This document shows, one piece after another, positions 8,171 to 17,193 of a stretch of DNA of 64,000 bases (positions within the stretch are counted from its first letter, which is position 1; each line of letters starts with the position of its first letter). Below the pieces are notes generated by a model. The model was not told the origin of the DNA and searched no databases. It worked only from the letters and a program-made list of their open reading frames with translations. The position numbers and the translations under genes are program-made. The DNA lies in NCBI RefSeq assembly GCF_007827595.1, contig NZ_VISR01000007.1, positions 246,084 through 310,083 on the forward strand. The letters are read 5' to 3'. This DNA comes from Streptomyces sp. BK340 (GTDB lineage Bacteria; Actinomycetota; Actinomycetes; Streptomycetales; Streptomycetaceae).

Positions 8171-9880
8171 ATGAGGGTGTACGAGGCCATCGTCAAGGGC
8201 CTGGAAGGAATCGGTGTACGCGCCGCTTTCGGCGGCGCCGGGGAGAACGCCGCCGGCCTGATGCTGGCCCTGAAGCACTCGCGGCAGATCCGGCCCGTCA
8301 TCACGCGACACGAACAGGCCGCCTCGTTCATGGCCTGCGGCTACGCCATGTACACCAGACAACTGGGGTTCTGCTTCGCCACGGCGGGGCCCGGGGCGTT
8401 CAACCTGTTCTCCGGGCTGGCCGTGGCGATGTCCGACTCGTACCCGGTCCTCGCCGTCTCCGGATACGCGCGGATGAAATGGCGCGGATGGGGCTCGCTC
8501 AACGAGACCTCCGGACTGAACCGCACTCCCGACTCCCAGGCCATGTTCGCGGCCACGACCAAGAAGTCGTTCCTGCTCACCGACGTGGCAGACACCTGTG
8601 ACGTCCTGGAGGAGGCAGTCAACCTCGCGTTCGAGGGAAGGCCGGGCCCGGTGCACATCCATGTGCCCGAAGACCTGACCGAGCACGGCGTCGAGGTGAC
8701 GAACTTCCGGCCCGTACGGCTCGACGTGGCGCCCGTGCGGCCCGACCCGGCGAGGGTCGAGGAGATCGCCTCCGTACTGGCCGACGCCATCGGGCGGCGG
8801 AAACGGATCGTGGCGCTGGTCGGATTCGGAGCGGTCCGCTCCGGAGCCGGACCGGAGATAAAGCACCTGATCGAGCGGTTTCAGATACCGCTTCTCACCA
8901 CCCTGGACGGCAAGGGCATCGTGTCGGAGGGACACCCGCTCGCGGTGGGAGTCTTCGCGGACAGCGGTCACTCCAGCGCGTGGAAGGCCTTCCGCGAGGC
9001 CGACATCGTGCTGTGCATCGGAAACTCCCTCGGCCAGCACGCCACGTTCAACTACCGCGCGGACCTGTTCGAGAACAAGCTGCTCATCCAGGTGAACATC
9101 GCCGAGACGGAATTCCGGAAGGCCTATCGGCCCGACTACGCGTTGTTGTCCGACGCGCGCCCGGCGGTGGCTGCCCTCGTCGACGCGTTGGCGAAGCGGG
9201 TCGGTGAAGTACCGCCGGTGAAGGTCGACAGCCAGGACTACGAGGCTCGGCATGTCACCCACCTGACCGGGAAGATCCACCCCGCGCAGCTCGCGCAGGC
9301 GATCGGCCGGATGCTGCCGCCGCAGGGCGTGCTGCTCGCGGACGCCGGGGCCCATCTGGCCTGGCTCGGGTACTACGCGGAGCTGGAGGAGGGCCAGAAC
9401 TTCCGCAAGGCCGGGGCCTTCGGGCCGATGGCCGGTCACGTCAACGGAGCCATCGGCCTCAAGGTCGCGCACCCGGAGCGGACGGTCGTCGTCGGCTGCG
9501 GCGACGGCTGCTACTCGCTGTCCGGCTTCGAGTTGATGACCGCCGTCGAGAACAGCATTCCCGTCATCTGGGTCATCTTCGACGACGCGGAATTCAAGTT
9601 GATCAAGATGTTCCAGGTCGCCACCTACGGCGAGTCCGCTCTCGTCGAGTTCCGGAATCCGGACTTCGCGTCGTACGCGCGGGCCTGCGGCGCCGACGGC
9701 CACCGGGTGGAGACGCTCGACGAGTTCGAGGAGGCCTTCCGCGCGGCACTGGTCTCCGGCCGGCCCACGCTCATCGACGCCAAGATCACACGCTGGGCCG
9801 TGCCGCACTACAGCCCGTCACCCGACGGGGTGATCCCCGGTCTCGTCGAAATGCTCGAGGACCGCTTCCGGGACCGGTAG
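8171..9880 (+). CDS. Thiamine-diphosphate-dependent enzyme, acetolactate synthase-like
   Basis: A 569-residue protein with the three-domain layout of the acetolactate synthase/pyruvate oxidase/benzoylformate decarboxylase superfamily: an N-terminal pyrimidine-binding domain with the cofactor-activating Glu in RHEQAASF (residues 46-53), a central domain and a C-terminal pyrophosphate-binding domain. The cofactor motif begins GCGDGCYSLSGFELMTA near residue 442, but its usual ending NN is DD in VIFDDAEF, so metal binding may be altered. Members decarboxylate or ligate 2-keto acids; the substrate is not predictable here. The start is well supported by GGAGGAG seven bases upstream. The gene stands alone between divergent and convergent neighbours. 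The CDS ends 76 bp before the stop of the opposing frameshifted gene. Confidence 0.9.
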   Translation: MRVYEAIVKGLEGIGVRAAFGGAGENAAGLMLALKHSRQIRPVITRHEQAASFMACGYAMYTRQLGFCFATAGPGAFNLFSGLAVAMSDSYPVLAVSGYARMKWRGWGSLNETSGLNRTPDSQAMFAATTKKSFLLTDVADTCDVLEEAVNLAFEGRPGPVHIHVPEDLTEHGVEVTNFRPVRLDVAPVRPDPARVEEIASVLADAIGRRKRIVALVGFGAVRSGAGPEIKHLIERFQIPLLTTLDGKGIVSEGHPLAVGVFADSGHSSAWKAFREADIVLCIGNSLGQHATFNYRADLFENKLLIQVNIAETEFRKAYRPDYALLSDARPAVAALVDALAKRVGEVPPVKVDSQDYEARHVTHLTGKIHPAQLAQAIGRMLPPQGVLLADAGAHLAWLGYYAELEEGQNFRKAGAFGPMAGHVNGAIGLKVAHPERTVVVGCGDGCYSLSGFELMTAVENSIPVIWVIFDDAEFKLIKMFQVATYGESALVEFRNPDFASYARACGADGHRVETLDEFEEAFRAALVSGRPTLIDAKITRWAVPHYSPSPDGVIPGLVEMLEDRFRDR

Positions 9881-9956
9881 TCCGCGCGTGATCAGGCAGG
9901 CGGGCCCAGCGGCAGGATCCTCGACGCCTCCACCGTGACCGCCGAAGGCGCCGCCG

Positions 9957-10384
9957 TCACCAGTACAGCAGCCACCGGCCGTCGCACCACACGCCGTGCC
10001 CCTGGAGGGTGAGCCGTTCGTCGTTGGGCTCGACGCGGGTACTGGGGGCGACCTGGTGCAGTGTGTGGCCGGAGTGGATCACCATGCGGCCGACCGTGGA
10101 AGGGACGTACCGCCTGGCGTGGAAGCGACTGAGATCGGCCACGGACTCGATCCAGCCCTTCTCCAGCGCATGCCGGAACTGGTCGTGGCTCACCTCCCAG
10201 GGGTTCAGGCCGCCGCCTGCCGCGGGCAGCCGGACCGGCAGGGTGAGGAGATCTGCCGCTTCAGGTCCGTGCCGGGGAAGGCCCGGCCCGGTTGCAGGGC
10301 GTTCCACAGCAGCGCCGGGACATCGTGCCGCTCGGCGGCCGTGAGGAACGGCCGAACCCTTGACTCGTCGATGGTCCAGGTCAT
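9957..10384 (-). pseudogene. Frameshifted small gene, C-terminus reminiscent of a 2OG-Fe(II) oxygenase/cupin
   Basis: An ATG at 10384, overlapping the stop of the upstream gene as ATGA, opens a well-biased frame for about 44 residues (MTWTIDESRVRPFLTAAERH...GTDLK). That frame then degenerates and stops at 10205. From about 10262 a second frame of equally good codon bias continues (ADLLTLPVRLPAAGGG...) to a stop at 9957. Adding one G near 10260 would join them into one product of about 142 residues. The C-terminal half contains RMVIHSGHTLHQVAP and ERLTLQGHG, which could be the distal metal His and the 2-oxoglutarate Arg of a jelly-roll oxygenase, but a clear first H-x-D is missing, so the family call is weak. 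The break may be a real mutation or a sequencing error. Confidence 0.6.
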
Positions 10385-11301
10385 GTGTTCAGCACTCCTG
10401 TCGTCGGACGGGACGCCGCGCGGTACAACCGCAACGCAGCGGCCAGTTGCCGCTGTGTGTCCCTGTGGTGCGGATTGAGGTTGAGGGCCAGGTGGTCCAC
10501 GCCGAGCGACGCGTACCTCAGGAGGCCGTCCGCGACGTCCTGCGGTGAGCCGCCGAGGACGTCGGCCGCCGATGGTGCCGCGCCGTCGGCGTCGGACCGA
10601 GTGCCGTCCGTCACCCGGACGTTGACGCCGAGAGTGATGCCCAGCGTCGCCGGATCGCGTCCTTCGCGCAGGCAGGTCTGCCGCACCCGGGCCAGGGTCG
10701 CCTCGGCACCTGAGGGGGAGCCGAACCAGCAGGCGTTCCACAGGTCGGCGTACCGGGCCGCGAGCGCGGTCATCCGGGGGCCGCGCGCCCCCACCAGGAC
10801 GGGTGGACCGCCGGGGCGCGGACCGTGGGGGCGCAACTCTGCGTCGCGCAGCCGATGATGACGTCCCGAGAAGTCTGCCCGGCCCGACCGCAGCAGCGCG
10901 AGGATGATCTGCAGCGCTTCCTCGAAACGGTCGACCCGGTGGTCGAAGGGGATGCCGAACGCCTCGAACTCCGGGGCGTGCCATCCGCATCCGAGGCCGA
11001 GAACGAGTCGGCTCCGGCTGACTTCGTCGAGGGTCACGGCCATCTTGGCCGGCACCGCGGGGTTGCGGAAGGCGGTACACAGCACGAGGGTGCCGAGCTC
11101 CACACGATCCGTCGCCTCGGCCAGGGCCGACAACACCGTCCAGCACTCCCAGATACCCTCGCTCGGTCCCTGGGCGTCGCGGAACAGCAGGTGGTCGAAG
11201 ACCCAGACCAAGTCGAAGCCGCAGTCCTCGGCCTGGAGGGCGAGCGCCCTGATCTCCCCGTAGGACGGCTGGGTCCTTTACTGGTGAATCTTCTGGCTCA
11301 T
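10381..11301 (-). pseudogene. Luciferase-like (F420/FMN-dependent) monooxygenase with disrupted 5' end
   Basis: The body reads as a luciferase-like TIM-barrel oxidoreductase: VWVFDHLLF, ELGTLVLCTAFRNPAVPAKM, RLVLGLGCGWHAPEFEAFG, PPVLVGARGPRMTALAARYADLWNACW and a C-terminal GVDHLALNLNP. Homology-like sequence extends upstream of any start (PSYGEIRALALQAEDCGFDL), but in that frame a TAA at 11278-11280 separates it from the only upstream ATG (11301, MSQKIHQ). No ATG or GTG with a ribosome-binding site lies between; TTG at 11211 is the first possible start and would delete the first beta strand. The gene is therefore probably truncated or inactivated, like its downstream overlapping partner. If functional it would use reduced flavin or F420. 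Confidence 0.6.
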
Positions 11302-11470
11302 GTCAGCGGCGCTCCATGGACTCGCACGTGACTGTCTGCTGCTTATCGGATACTTTCGGTTGTTTTCGGCCGGGCCCTCATCCGCATGCTGCGATAAAAT
11401 GTCACAAATATGCGTGTGCCCGCTTGTCTCTCGTGGCCCGTAGGTCCGTTCTCCCCGTAGGCCGGTTTCC
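11302..11470. promoter_or_regulatory. Divergent promoter region before the molybdenum hydroxylase operon
   Basis: This 169-bp gap is AT-rich by local standards at about 11340-11410 and contains GATAAAAT at about 11392-11399, a reasonable minus-10 element reading toward the FAD subunit gene at 11471. No convincing minus-35 box is present at 17-18 bp. The ribosome-binding site before 11471 is weak. Confidence 0.35.
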
Positions 11471-12298
11471 ATGGACCTCAACACCATCACCGAAGTAGTC
11501 CGGCGACCGTCCGAGCGGCCGGGCCGGGACTGGCACGAGGGTGACGCCTGGCTCGCAGGCGGGACATGGCTCTATTCCACGGAGCAGCCGGACCTGCGAC
11601 GGCTGGTCGACCTGACGGCGTTGCGCTGGGAGCCTCTCGTTCCGTCGGACGAGGGTCTGGAGATCGGCGCCACCTGCACCATTCGCGACCTGTACGCCTT
11701 TCCCTGGCCGGAGGGCTGGACCGCCGCAATTCTCTTCCGCCAGAGCTGTGAGGCGTTCCTGTCCTCGTTCAAGGTCTGGAACGCGGCGACCGTCGGCGGA
11801 AACATCTGCATGTCCCTGCCCGCCGGCCCGATGATCACGTTGACGGTCGCGCTGGAGGCGCAGTACGAGCTGTGGGCGCCCGACGGCTCCGTACGTCTTG
11901 TGGACGCCCTCGATTTCGTCACGGGCGACCACCGCAACGTCCTCGCCCCCGGGGAGATCCTTCGGCGCATCACCATTCCGGAGCACGCGCTGCGCCGACG
12001 CACCGCGCACCGTCGTTTCACACTGACCCGGCTCGGCCGTTCGACGGTGTTCCTCGTCGGCACGCAACGACCGGGAGCGAACGACCTGTTGCTCACCATC
12101 ACCGCCGGCACCACGCGGCCGGTGCGCATGGCCTTCGACTCCCTGCCCGATGCCCGAACCCTGCGGCAGAGCATCGATGCCCTGCCGGCCGACGTCTGGT
12201 TCGCCGATCCCAACGGGACCCCTGACCACCGTCGGCATCTGACACGGCACTTCGCCGAGGAGATCTGCCGCGAACTCACGGCTGGGGACCTGGCATGA
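11471..12298 (+). CDS. FAD-binding (medium) subunit of a molybdenum hydroxylase
   Basis: A 275-residue protein of the xanthine dehydrogenase/CO dehydrogenase FAD-subunit family. It carries electrons from the 2Fe-2S centres of the partner to an external acceptor. FAD motifs are AGGTWLYS (residues 29-36) and NAATVGGNICMSLPAGP (about 100-116, the T-x-GGN loop). The usual C-terminal CODH flavoprotein domain is short. Its stop overlaps the start of the next gene as ATGA, so the two subunits are translationally coupled. The substrate is unknown; family members hydroxylate N-heterocycles or aldehydes or oxidise CO. Confidence 0.9.
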   Translation: MDLNTITEVVRRPSERPGRDWHEGDAWLAGGTWLYSTEQPDLRRLVDLTALRWEPLVPSDEGLEIGATCTIRDLYAFPWPEGWTAAILFRQSCEAFLSSFKVWNAATVGGNICMSLPAGPMITLTVALEAQYELWAPDGSVRLVDALDFVTGDHRNVLAPGEILRRITIPEHALRRRTAHRRFTLTRLGRSTVFLVGTQRPGANDLLLTITAGTTRPVRMAFDSLPDARTLRQSIDALPADVWFADPNGTPDHRRHLTRHFAEEICRELTAGDLA

Positions 12299-15012
12299 GC
12301 TACCTCGTGAACGGCAGGGAATACGACCGGGAGCCGGCTCCCGGTCAGTGCCTGCGCACCTTCCTGCGCGAACTCGGCCACTTCGGCGTCAAGAAGGGGT
12401 GCGACGCGGGCGACTGCGGCGCCTGCACGGTGTGGCTGGACGGCGCCCCGGTACACAGCTGCATCACCCCCGCGTTCCGCGCCGACGGCCGGGAGGTGAC
12501 CACGATCGAGGGCCTGGGGCGGCCCGGCGCCCCGCACCCCATGCAGCGGCAGTTCGAGGACGCCCCGGGGTTCCAGTGCGGTTTCTGCACCGCAGGAATG
12601 ATCATGACGTCAGCGACCTTCACCGAGGACCAGAAGGCGGATCTGCCACGGGCGTTGAAGGGCAACCTCTGCCGCTGCACCGGATACCGGGCGATCGAGG
12701 ACGCCGTGAAGGGCGTCGGCGCGGTGCAGACGGCGGCACCGGGCAAGGCCGTCGGGACGAGCGTCGGCGCGCCCGCGGGCCACGACGTGGTGACGGGGCA
12801 CGCCGAGTTCACCATGGACACGCGGATCGACGGCATGCTGCACCTCAAGCTGCTGCACTCACCCCACGCGCACGCCCGGATCCTCTCGATCGACAAGAGC
12901 GCCGCCCTCGCGGTGCCCGGCGTGCACCGGGTCTACACCTGGCAGGACGTACCCCGCAGACGCTTCACCACGGCGATCCACACCGACCACCTGGTCGACC
13001 CGGACGACACCTACATCCTCGACGACACGGTCCGCTTCGCCGGCCAGCGCGTCGCCGCGGTCCTGGCCGACACGGTCGGGGCGGCCGAGGAGGGCTGCCG
13101 GCGTCTCGCGGTCGAGTACGAGGTGCTGCCGGCGGTGTTCGAGCCCGAGGCGGCGATGGCCGAGGGCGCACCCCAACTGCACGGATCCGACGATCCGTTC
13201 GTCCGTGACCCGGTCCACAACATCCTGATCGAACTCCACTCGCACGTGGGCGACGTCGAAGCGGGATTCGCGGCGGCCGACGTGATCCACGAAGGCACGT
13301 ACTTCTCCCCGCGGGTGCAGCACGCGCATCTGGAGACCCACGGTTCGATCGCCTGGATGCAGGACGGGCGGCTGAACGTCCGCACCAGTTCCCAGTCACC
13401 GTCGATCGCGAAGGTCAAACTGGAGTACCTGTTCGCGCTGCGCCCGGACCAGGTCAGGGTGTTCTGCAAGCGCGTCGGCGGCGGATTCGGCGGCAAGCAG
13501 GAGGTGATCACGGAGGACCTGGTCGCGCTCGCCACCCTGGACACCGGGCGGCCCACCTGTCTCGAGTTCACCCGCGAGGAGGAGTTCACCACGGCCTCGC
13601 CGCGGCACCCGATGACCCTGACGGTCAGGCTCGGAGCGAAGGCCGACGGAACGCTCACCGCCTTCCAGGTGCGCAACGTGTCGAACACCGGCGCCTACGG
13701 CAACCACGGCGGCGAGACGCTGTACGCGGGCGGGGCTGCCGTCATGATCTACCGCTGCCCCAACAAGAAGTACGACGCGTACTCCGTCTACACGAACACG
13801 GTGCCGAGCGGGGCGCTGCGCGGCTACGGCATGACGCAGCCGGCGTTCGCCGTGGAGTCGGCCATGGACGAACTGGCCCGCGCCCTGCACATCGAGCCGC
13901 TGGAACTGCGCCGGCGCAACATCGTGCGGCCGGGTGAGCCCCTGGTCGCCCTGCACGACGGACCGGACGACGTGATCTTCACCGAGGACGGACTCGCCAG
14001 ATGCATCGACCTGGTGGGTGACGCCCTGGCCCGCACGGCCGGCCGGCCGGCCCCCGGACCCGGGTGGCTCGTCGGAACCGGCGTGGCGAGTTCCCTCCAC
14101 GAGACCGCGCCCCCGACGGAACACCTCTCCGAGGCCTGGGTCACGCTGGGCGACGATCTCATCTACGAAGTGGCCGTCGGGACCGTCGAGTTCGGTGAGG
14201 GAACCTCCACGGCCCATGTCCAGATCGCAGCCAACCAGCTGGGCACGACGCCGTCACGGATCCGTCTGGTGCAGTCCGACACCGACCGCACGGGCTTCGA
14301 CACCGGTGCCTTCGCGAGCGCGGGCCTCTTCGTGGCGGGCAACGCGGTGCTGCGGGCTGCCAATGCCGTACGTGACCGCATCCTGGAGTTCGCCGCGGCG
14401 CACACGGGCGTCCATGTCGTCATGTGCACGATGGACGACGACGGAGTCGTCTGCGGGGACCGGCGGGTGTCGCTGGCCGAACTCGTCGCGCTGGCCCGGA
14501 GACGTGGAATCCGCTTCACCGCCGCGCGCAAGGCGTACGGCTCGCCCCGGAGCGTCACCTCCAACACGCAGGGGTTCCGGGTCGCCGTGCACCGCGTGAC
14601 GGGTGAGATACGGATCCTGTACAGCGTGCACGCGGCGGACGCGGGGGTCATCATCAACCCGGCGCAGGTCCGGGGACAGGTGGAGGGCGGCGTCGCCCAG
14701 GGACTCGGCTTCGCGCTGACCGAGAACCATCACGTCGACGAGAGCGGCGTCATGGTCAACCCGAACCTTCGGAACTACCGCATCCCCGCCTACGCCGACA
14801 TTCCCCGTACCGAGGTCCTCCTGGTGGGCTCGGCGGACTCGGTGGGGCCGATGCGGGGGAAGGGGATGGCGGAGTGCTGCATCAACCCGGTCGCCCCCGC
14901 GCTCGCGAACGCGGTGCACGACGCCACGGGCGTCCGCTACCGTGCGCTGCCGCTGACTCCGGAACGCATTTACGGCCGACTCCCCGCGGAGCAGTCGGTG
15001 TCGGCAGGTTGA
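12295..15012 (+). CDS. Fused 2Fe-2S / molybdopterin-binding subunit of a xanthine dehydrogenase-type hydroxylase
   Basis: A 905-residue protein joining two normally separate subunits. Residues 1-145 are the small iron-sulfur subunit: GCDAGDCGACTVWLDG with a further Cys for the plant-type cluster, then CGFCTAGM and NLCRCTGYRAI for the helical-domain cluster. Residues about 160-895 are the molybdopterin subunit: VGGGFGGKQEVITED, the RGYGMTQPAFAVES loop and, near the end, MRGKGMAECCINPVAP, whose Glu sits where the catalytic base Glu of this family lies. With the FAD protein encoded just upstream this makes a complete electron path from Mo through 2x[2Fe-2S] to FAD. The order (FAD, then fused S-L) differs from the usual three-gene set. 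No Tat signal is visible, so it is cytoplasmic. Confidence 0.93.
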   Translation: MSYLVNGREYDREPAPGQCLRTFLRELGHFGVKKGCDAGDCGACTVWLDGAPVHSCITPAFRADGREVTTIEGLGRPGAPHPMQRQFEDAPGFQCGFCTAGMIMTSATFTEDQKADLPRALKGNLCRCTGYRAIEDAVKGVGAVQTAAPGKAVGTSVGAPAGHDVVTGHAEFTMDTRIDGMLHLKLLHSPHAHARILSIDKSAALAVPGVHRVYTWQDVPRRRFTTAIHTDHLVDPDDTYILDDTVRFAGQRVAAVLADTVGAAEEGCRRLAVEYEVLPAVFEPEAAMAEGAPQLHGSDDPFVRDPVHNILIELHSHVGDVEAGFAAADVIHEGTYFSPRVQHAHLETHGSIAWMQDGRLNVRTSSQSPSIAKVKLEYLFALRPDQVRVFCKRVGGGFGGKQEVITEDLVALATLDTGRPTCLEFTREEEFTTASPRHPMTLTVRLGAKADGTLTAFQVRNVSNTGAYGNHGGETLYAGGAAVMIYRCPNKKYDAYSVYTNTVPSGALRGYGMTQPAFAVESAMDELARALHIEPLELRRRNIVRPGEPLVALHDGPDDVIFTEDGLARCIDLVGDALARTAGRPAPGPGWLVGTGVASSLHETAPPTEHLSEAWVTLGDDLIYEVAVGTVEFGEGTSTAHVQIAANQLGTTPSRIRLVQSDTDRTGFDTGAFASAGLFVAGNAVLRAANAVRDRILEFAAAHTGVHVVMCTMDDDGVVCGDRRVSLAELVALARRRGIRFTAARKAYGSPRSVTSNTQGFRVAVHRVTGEIRILYSVHAADAGVIINPAQVRGQVEGGVAQGLGFALTENHHVDESGVMVNPNLRNYRIPAYADIPRTEVLLVGSADSVGPMRGKGMAECCINPVAPALANAVHDATGVRYRALPLTPERIYGRLPAEQSVSAG

Positions 15013-15018
15013 GCCACC

Positions 15019-15993
15019 ATGAACACCGAGAAGAACGTGGCCTCCGCGGCGACGGCGATCATCGGCCAGAAGGTCCTGCCCGGGATGGACCAGGAGTTCG
15101 AGTCGTGGCAGGAAGGCCTCAACGGCGCGGCCGCCTACTACCCAGGATTCCTCGGCGCCGAGGTCTCCCGGCCGACGGCGCTGCAACCCGACTGGGTCGT
15201 CGTGTACCGGTTCGACTCGGTGGCGCACCTGCAGGCGTGGATCAACAGCGGGACCAGGCAGACGTATCTCGACGTCGGCGCCAAGTACTTCGACGGACCG
15301 GCGACCCAGCAGGTGGTCAGCAGCGGCACCCAGTCCCTGGATCCGCTGGTCACCGTGGTGGTCACGCACCGCGTTCCCCCGAACCAGGTCGACGACTTCC
15401 TGGACTGGCAGCAGCGCATGGTCGAGGAGGAGAGCAAGTTCGAGGGGTTTCGCGGAACCGAGCTCTTCCGCCCCATCGAGGGGCTCCAGGAGGAATGGAC
15501 CACGCTCTACCGCTACGACAGCGCCGAGCACCTCGACGCCTGGCTGACGTCGCCCCAACGGCAGCGGATCCTGGCCGAGGGCGAGAGGTTCAGCGACTTC
15601 AAACTGCGTACGATCGACAACTCGTTCGGCAGCTGGTTCGCCTTCCAGGGCAATGGCAGGGAGGCACCGCCGCCGCCCTCCGAGACCAGGACCTCCCTCG
15701 CCATCTGGGTCGGCCTGTACCCGACCGTCGTGCTGCTGACGCTCGCTCTGTCCCCGCTGCACATGCGGCTCTGGATCAGCCTGCTCGTGGGCAACCTGCT
15801 GTCGAGCTTCATCATGAGCTTCCTGACCATGCCGTACTACGTGAACCCGCTGCTCGGGCGATGGCTGCGGCCACCGCCGGACGAACCGGCGCTGAGAACC
15901 AACCTCCGTGGCCTCGGTGTCGTCGCGGTGGCGATGGCCTTCTGGGCCGTCGTCTTCTACCTCGTCACGGTCCGGTTCTGGACACTGCCCTGA
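15019..15993 (+). CDS. Membrane-anchored protein with two ABM (antibiotic biosynthesis monooxygenase-like) domains
   Basis: A 324-residue protein. Residues about 10-100 and 107-200 are two dimeric alpha/beta-barrel ABM-type repeats; the paired signatures include YPGFLGAEVSRP with WVVVYRFDSVAHLQAW, and FEGFRGTELFRP with WTTLYRYDSAEHLDAW. Three hydrophobic helices follow (about 228-245, 250-272 and 300-320), so the repeats are tethered to the cytoplasmic membrane. Proteins with this layout are known as putative ABM-family membrane proteins without an established role. It starts 7 bp after the stop of the molybdenum hydroxylase gene and probably belongs to that operon, perhaps as a membrane partner or a redox or haem-related accessory (inference). 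Confidence 0.85.
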   Translation: MNTEKNVASAATAIIGQKVLPGMDQEFESWQEGLNGAAAYYPGFLGAEVSRPTALQPDWVVVYRFDSVAHLQAWINSGTRQTYLDVGAKYFDGPATQQVVSSGTQSLDPLVTVVVTHRVPPNQVDDFLDWQQRMVEEESKFEGFRGTELFRPIEGLQEEWTTLYRYDSAEHLDAWLTSPQRQRILAEGERFSDFKLRTIDNSFGSWFAFQGNGREAPPPPSETRTSLAIWVGLYPTVVLLTLALSPLHMRLWISLLVGNLLSSFIMSFLTMPYYVNPLLGRWLRPPPDEPALRTNLRGLGVVAVAMAFWAVVFYLVTVRFWTLP

Positions 15994-16248
15994 CCGCCGG
16001 GCGCCCGCACGGCCCGCTGCCCGTCTCCGGTGACCGGGAAACGGGAAGCTGACCACAGGTTCACACCAGGTCGCTCGACTTCCCGGGATGCCCAAGTCTG
16101 GTTCGACGACAGCCGTTTTGTGCACCCCGGGCTTACGACGCCTTGACGATTCGTTCCATGAGGGTTCAACCGGCCGTCTGTGCCTGCGTTGTGCGCTGTC
16201 CCTAAGGTCCCTGAAGGTTTCGGAAGAAGGGACTCGAAGAAGGGACTC
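15994..16248. promoter_or_regulatory. Promoter region of the ABC exporter operon with duplicated ribosome-binding segment
   Basis: A 255-bp gap. TTGACG at about 16143 is a fair minus-35 element toward the ABC gene, without a convincing minus-10 at 17 bp. Immediately before the start codon the 13-mer GAAGAAGGGACTC occurs twice in tandem (16223-16235 and 16236-16248), so two Shine-Dalgarno-like sequences precede the ATG. Confidence 0.45.
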
Positions 16249-17193
16249 ATGGACACACTTCTCGCAGTCCGGGCTCGCGGGATCACCAGATGCTTCGGCG
16301 ACGTCGTCGCGCTCGACGGCGTCGATCTGGATGTGGCGCAGGGGCAGATACACGGCCTGGTGGGACCGAACGGCGCCGGCAAGACGACATTGCTCGGTCT
16401 CCTGCTGGGCCTGGCCGTCGCCGACAGCGGCCGCCTCGAAATCCTGGGCACGCCGGTCCGGCGGACACTCGACGCTCCCGACGGTGTCTCAGGTTTCGTG
16501 GACGGGCCCGGTCTCTACCCCTCGCTCACCGCCCGACAGAACCTCACCTCGCTGGCCGCTCTCCGCGGCCGCGACGCCAGGACGGCGGGGGTCGACGACG
16601 TGCTCGACCAGGTCGGGCTCACCGACGTCGCCGACGACCAGGCCCGCGGCTTCTCCCTCGGTATGCGTCAGCGACTCGGGCTCGCCGCAGCCCTGCTCAC
16701 CAAGCCCCGGCTGCTCGTGCTGGACGAACCGTCCAACGGCCTCGACCCGGCCGGCAAGAAGCACGTACACGGTGTCCTCAACCGGCTCGCGGCGGACGGA
16801 ACCAGTGTCGTTCTCTCCAGCCACCGCATGGACGACCTCCAGGCACTGTGCTCCGACGTCACCGTCATCGCCACCGGACGGGTCGTCTTCTCCGGCCCGC
16901 TCGGCAAGCTGGCCGCCGAGAACCGTGAACTCGACTACCGGCTGCTCACCTCCGACCCGCAGGCCGCCCGGCGGCTGGCTGCCGACGCGGCCGGCATCCG
17001 GATCGTCGACGACGCCGGGGCACGGCGCGGCACCGAGACTCTCGTGGTGCGCGCGCTGGTGCCCGCCCTGGACGCACTCGTGGTGCAACTGGTGGGCGCG
17101 GGCATCGCGTTGCGCGAGCTCGCCCCCGTGGTGTCCCCGCTCGAAGCCGCGTTCCTCGCCCTCACCGAGCCACAGGAGGGGACCCGCCGATGA
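16249..17193 (+). CDS. ABC transporter ATP-binding protein
   Basis: A 314-residue nucleotide-binding subunit of the exporter type. It has Walker A GPNGAGKTT (about residues 39-47), the ABC signature in this variant FSLGMRQRLGLAAAL, Walker B with catalytic Glu LLVLDEPSNGLDP and the switch His in LSSHRMDDL. The region after residue 225 is a C-terminal extension typical of DrrA/NatA-like exporters. The start at 16249 is chosen because GAAGGG stands just upstream; a longer frame from 16180 lacks one. Its stop overlaps the next gene's start as ATGA, so it pairs with that permease. Confidence 0.93.
   Translation: MDTLLAVRARGITRCFGDVVALDGVDLDVAQGQIHGLVGPNGAGKTTLLGLLLGLAVADSGRLEILGTPVRRTLDAPDGVSGFVDGPGLYPSLTARQNLTSLAALRGRDARTAGVDDVLDQVGLTDVADDQARGFSLGMRQRLGLAAALLTKPRLLVLDEPSNGLDPAGKKHVHGVLNRLAADGTSVVLSSHRMDDLQALCSDVTVIATGRVVFSGPLGKLAAENRELDYRLLTSDPQAARRLAADAAGIRIVDDAGARRGTETLVVRALVPALDALVVQLVGAGIALRELAPVVSPLEAAFLALTEPQEGTRR

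Noticed and set aside
11278..11490. 70-codon minus-strand frame running into MSQKIHQ
   Set aside because: Only its last codons, right beside the luciferase-like gene, are of interest as that gene's broken start. The rest lacks codon bias and overlaps the promoter region of the divergent operon.
15999..16008. 10-bp palindrome CGGGCGCCCG after the ABM gene as a terminator
   Set aside because: A palindrome without a loop cannot form a useful hairpin, and no longer stem was found there.
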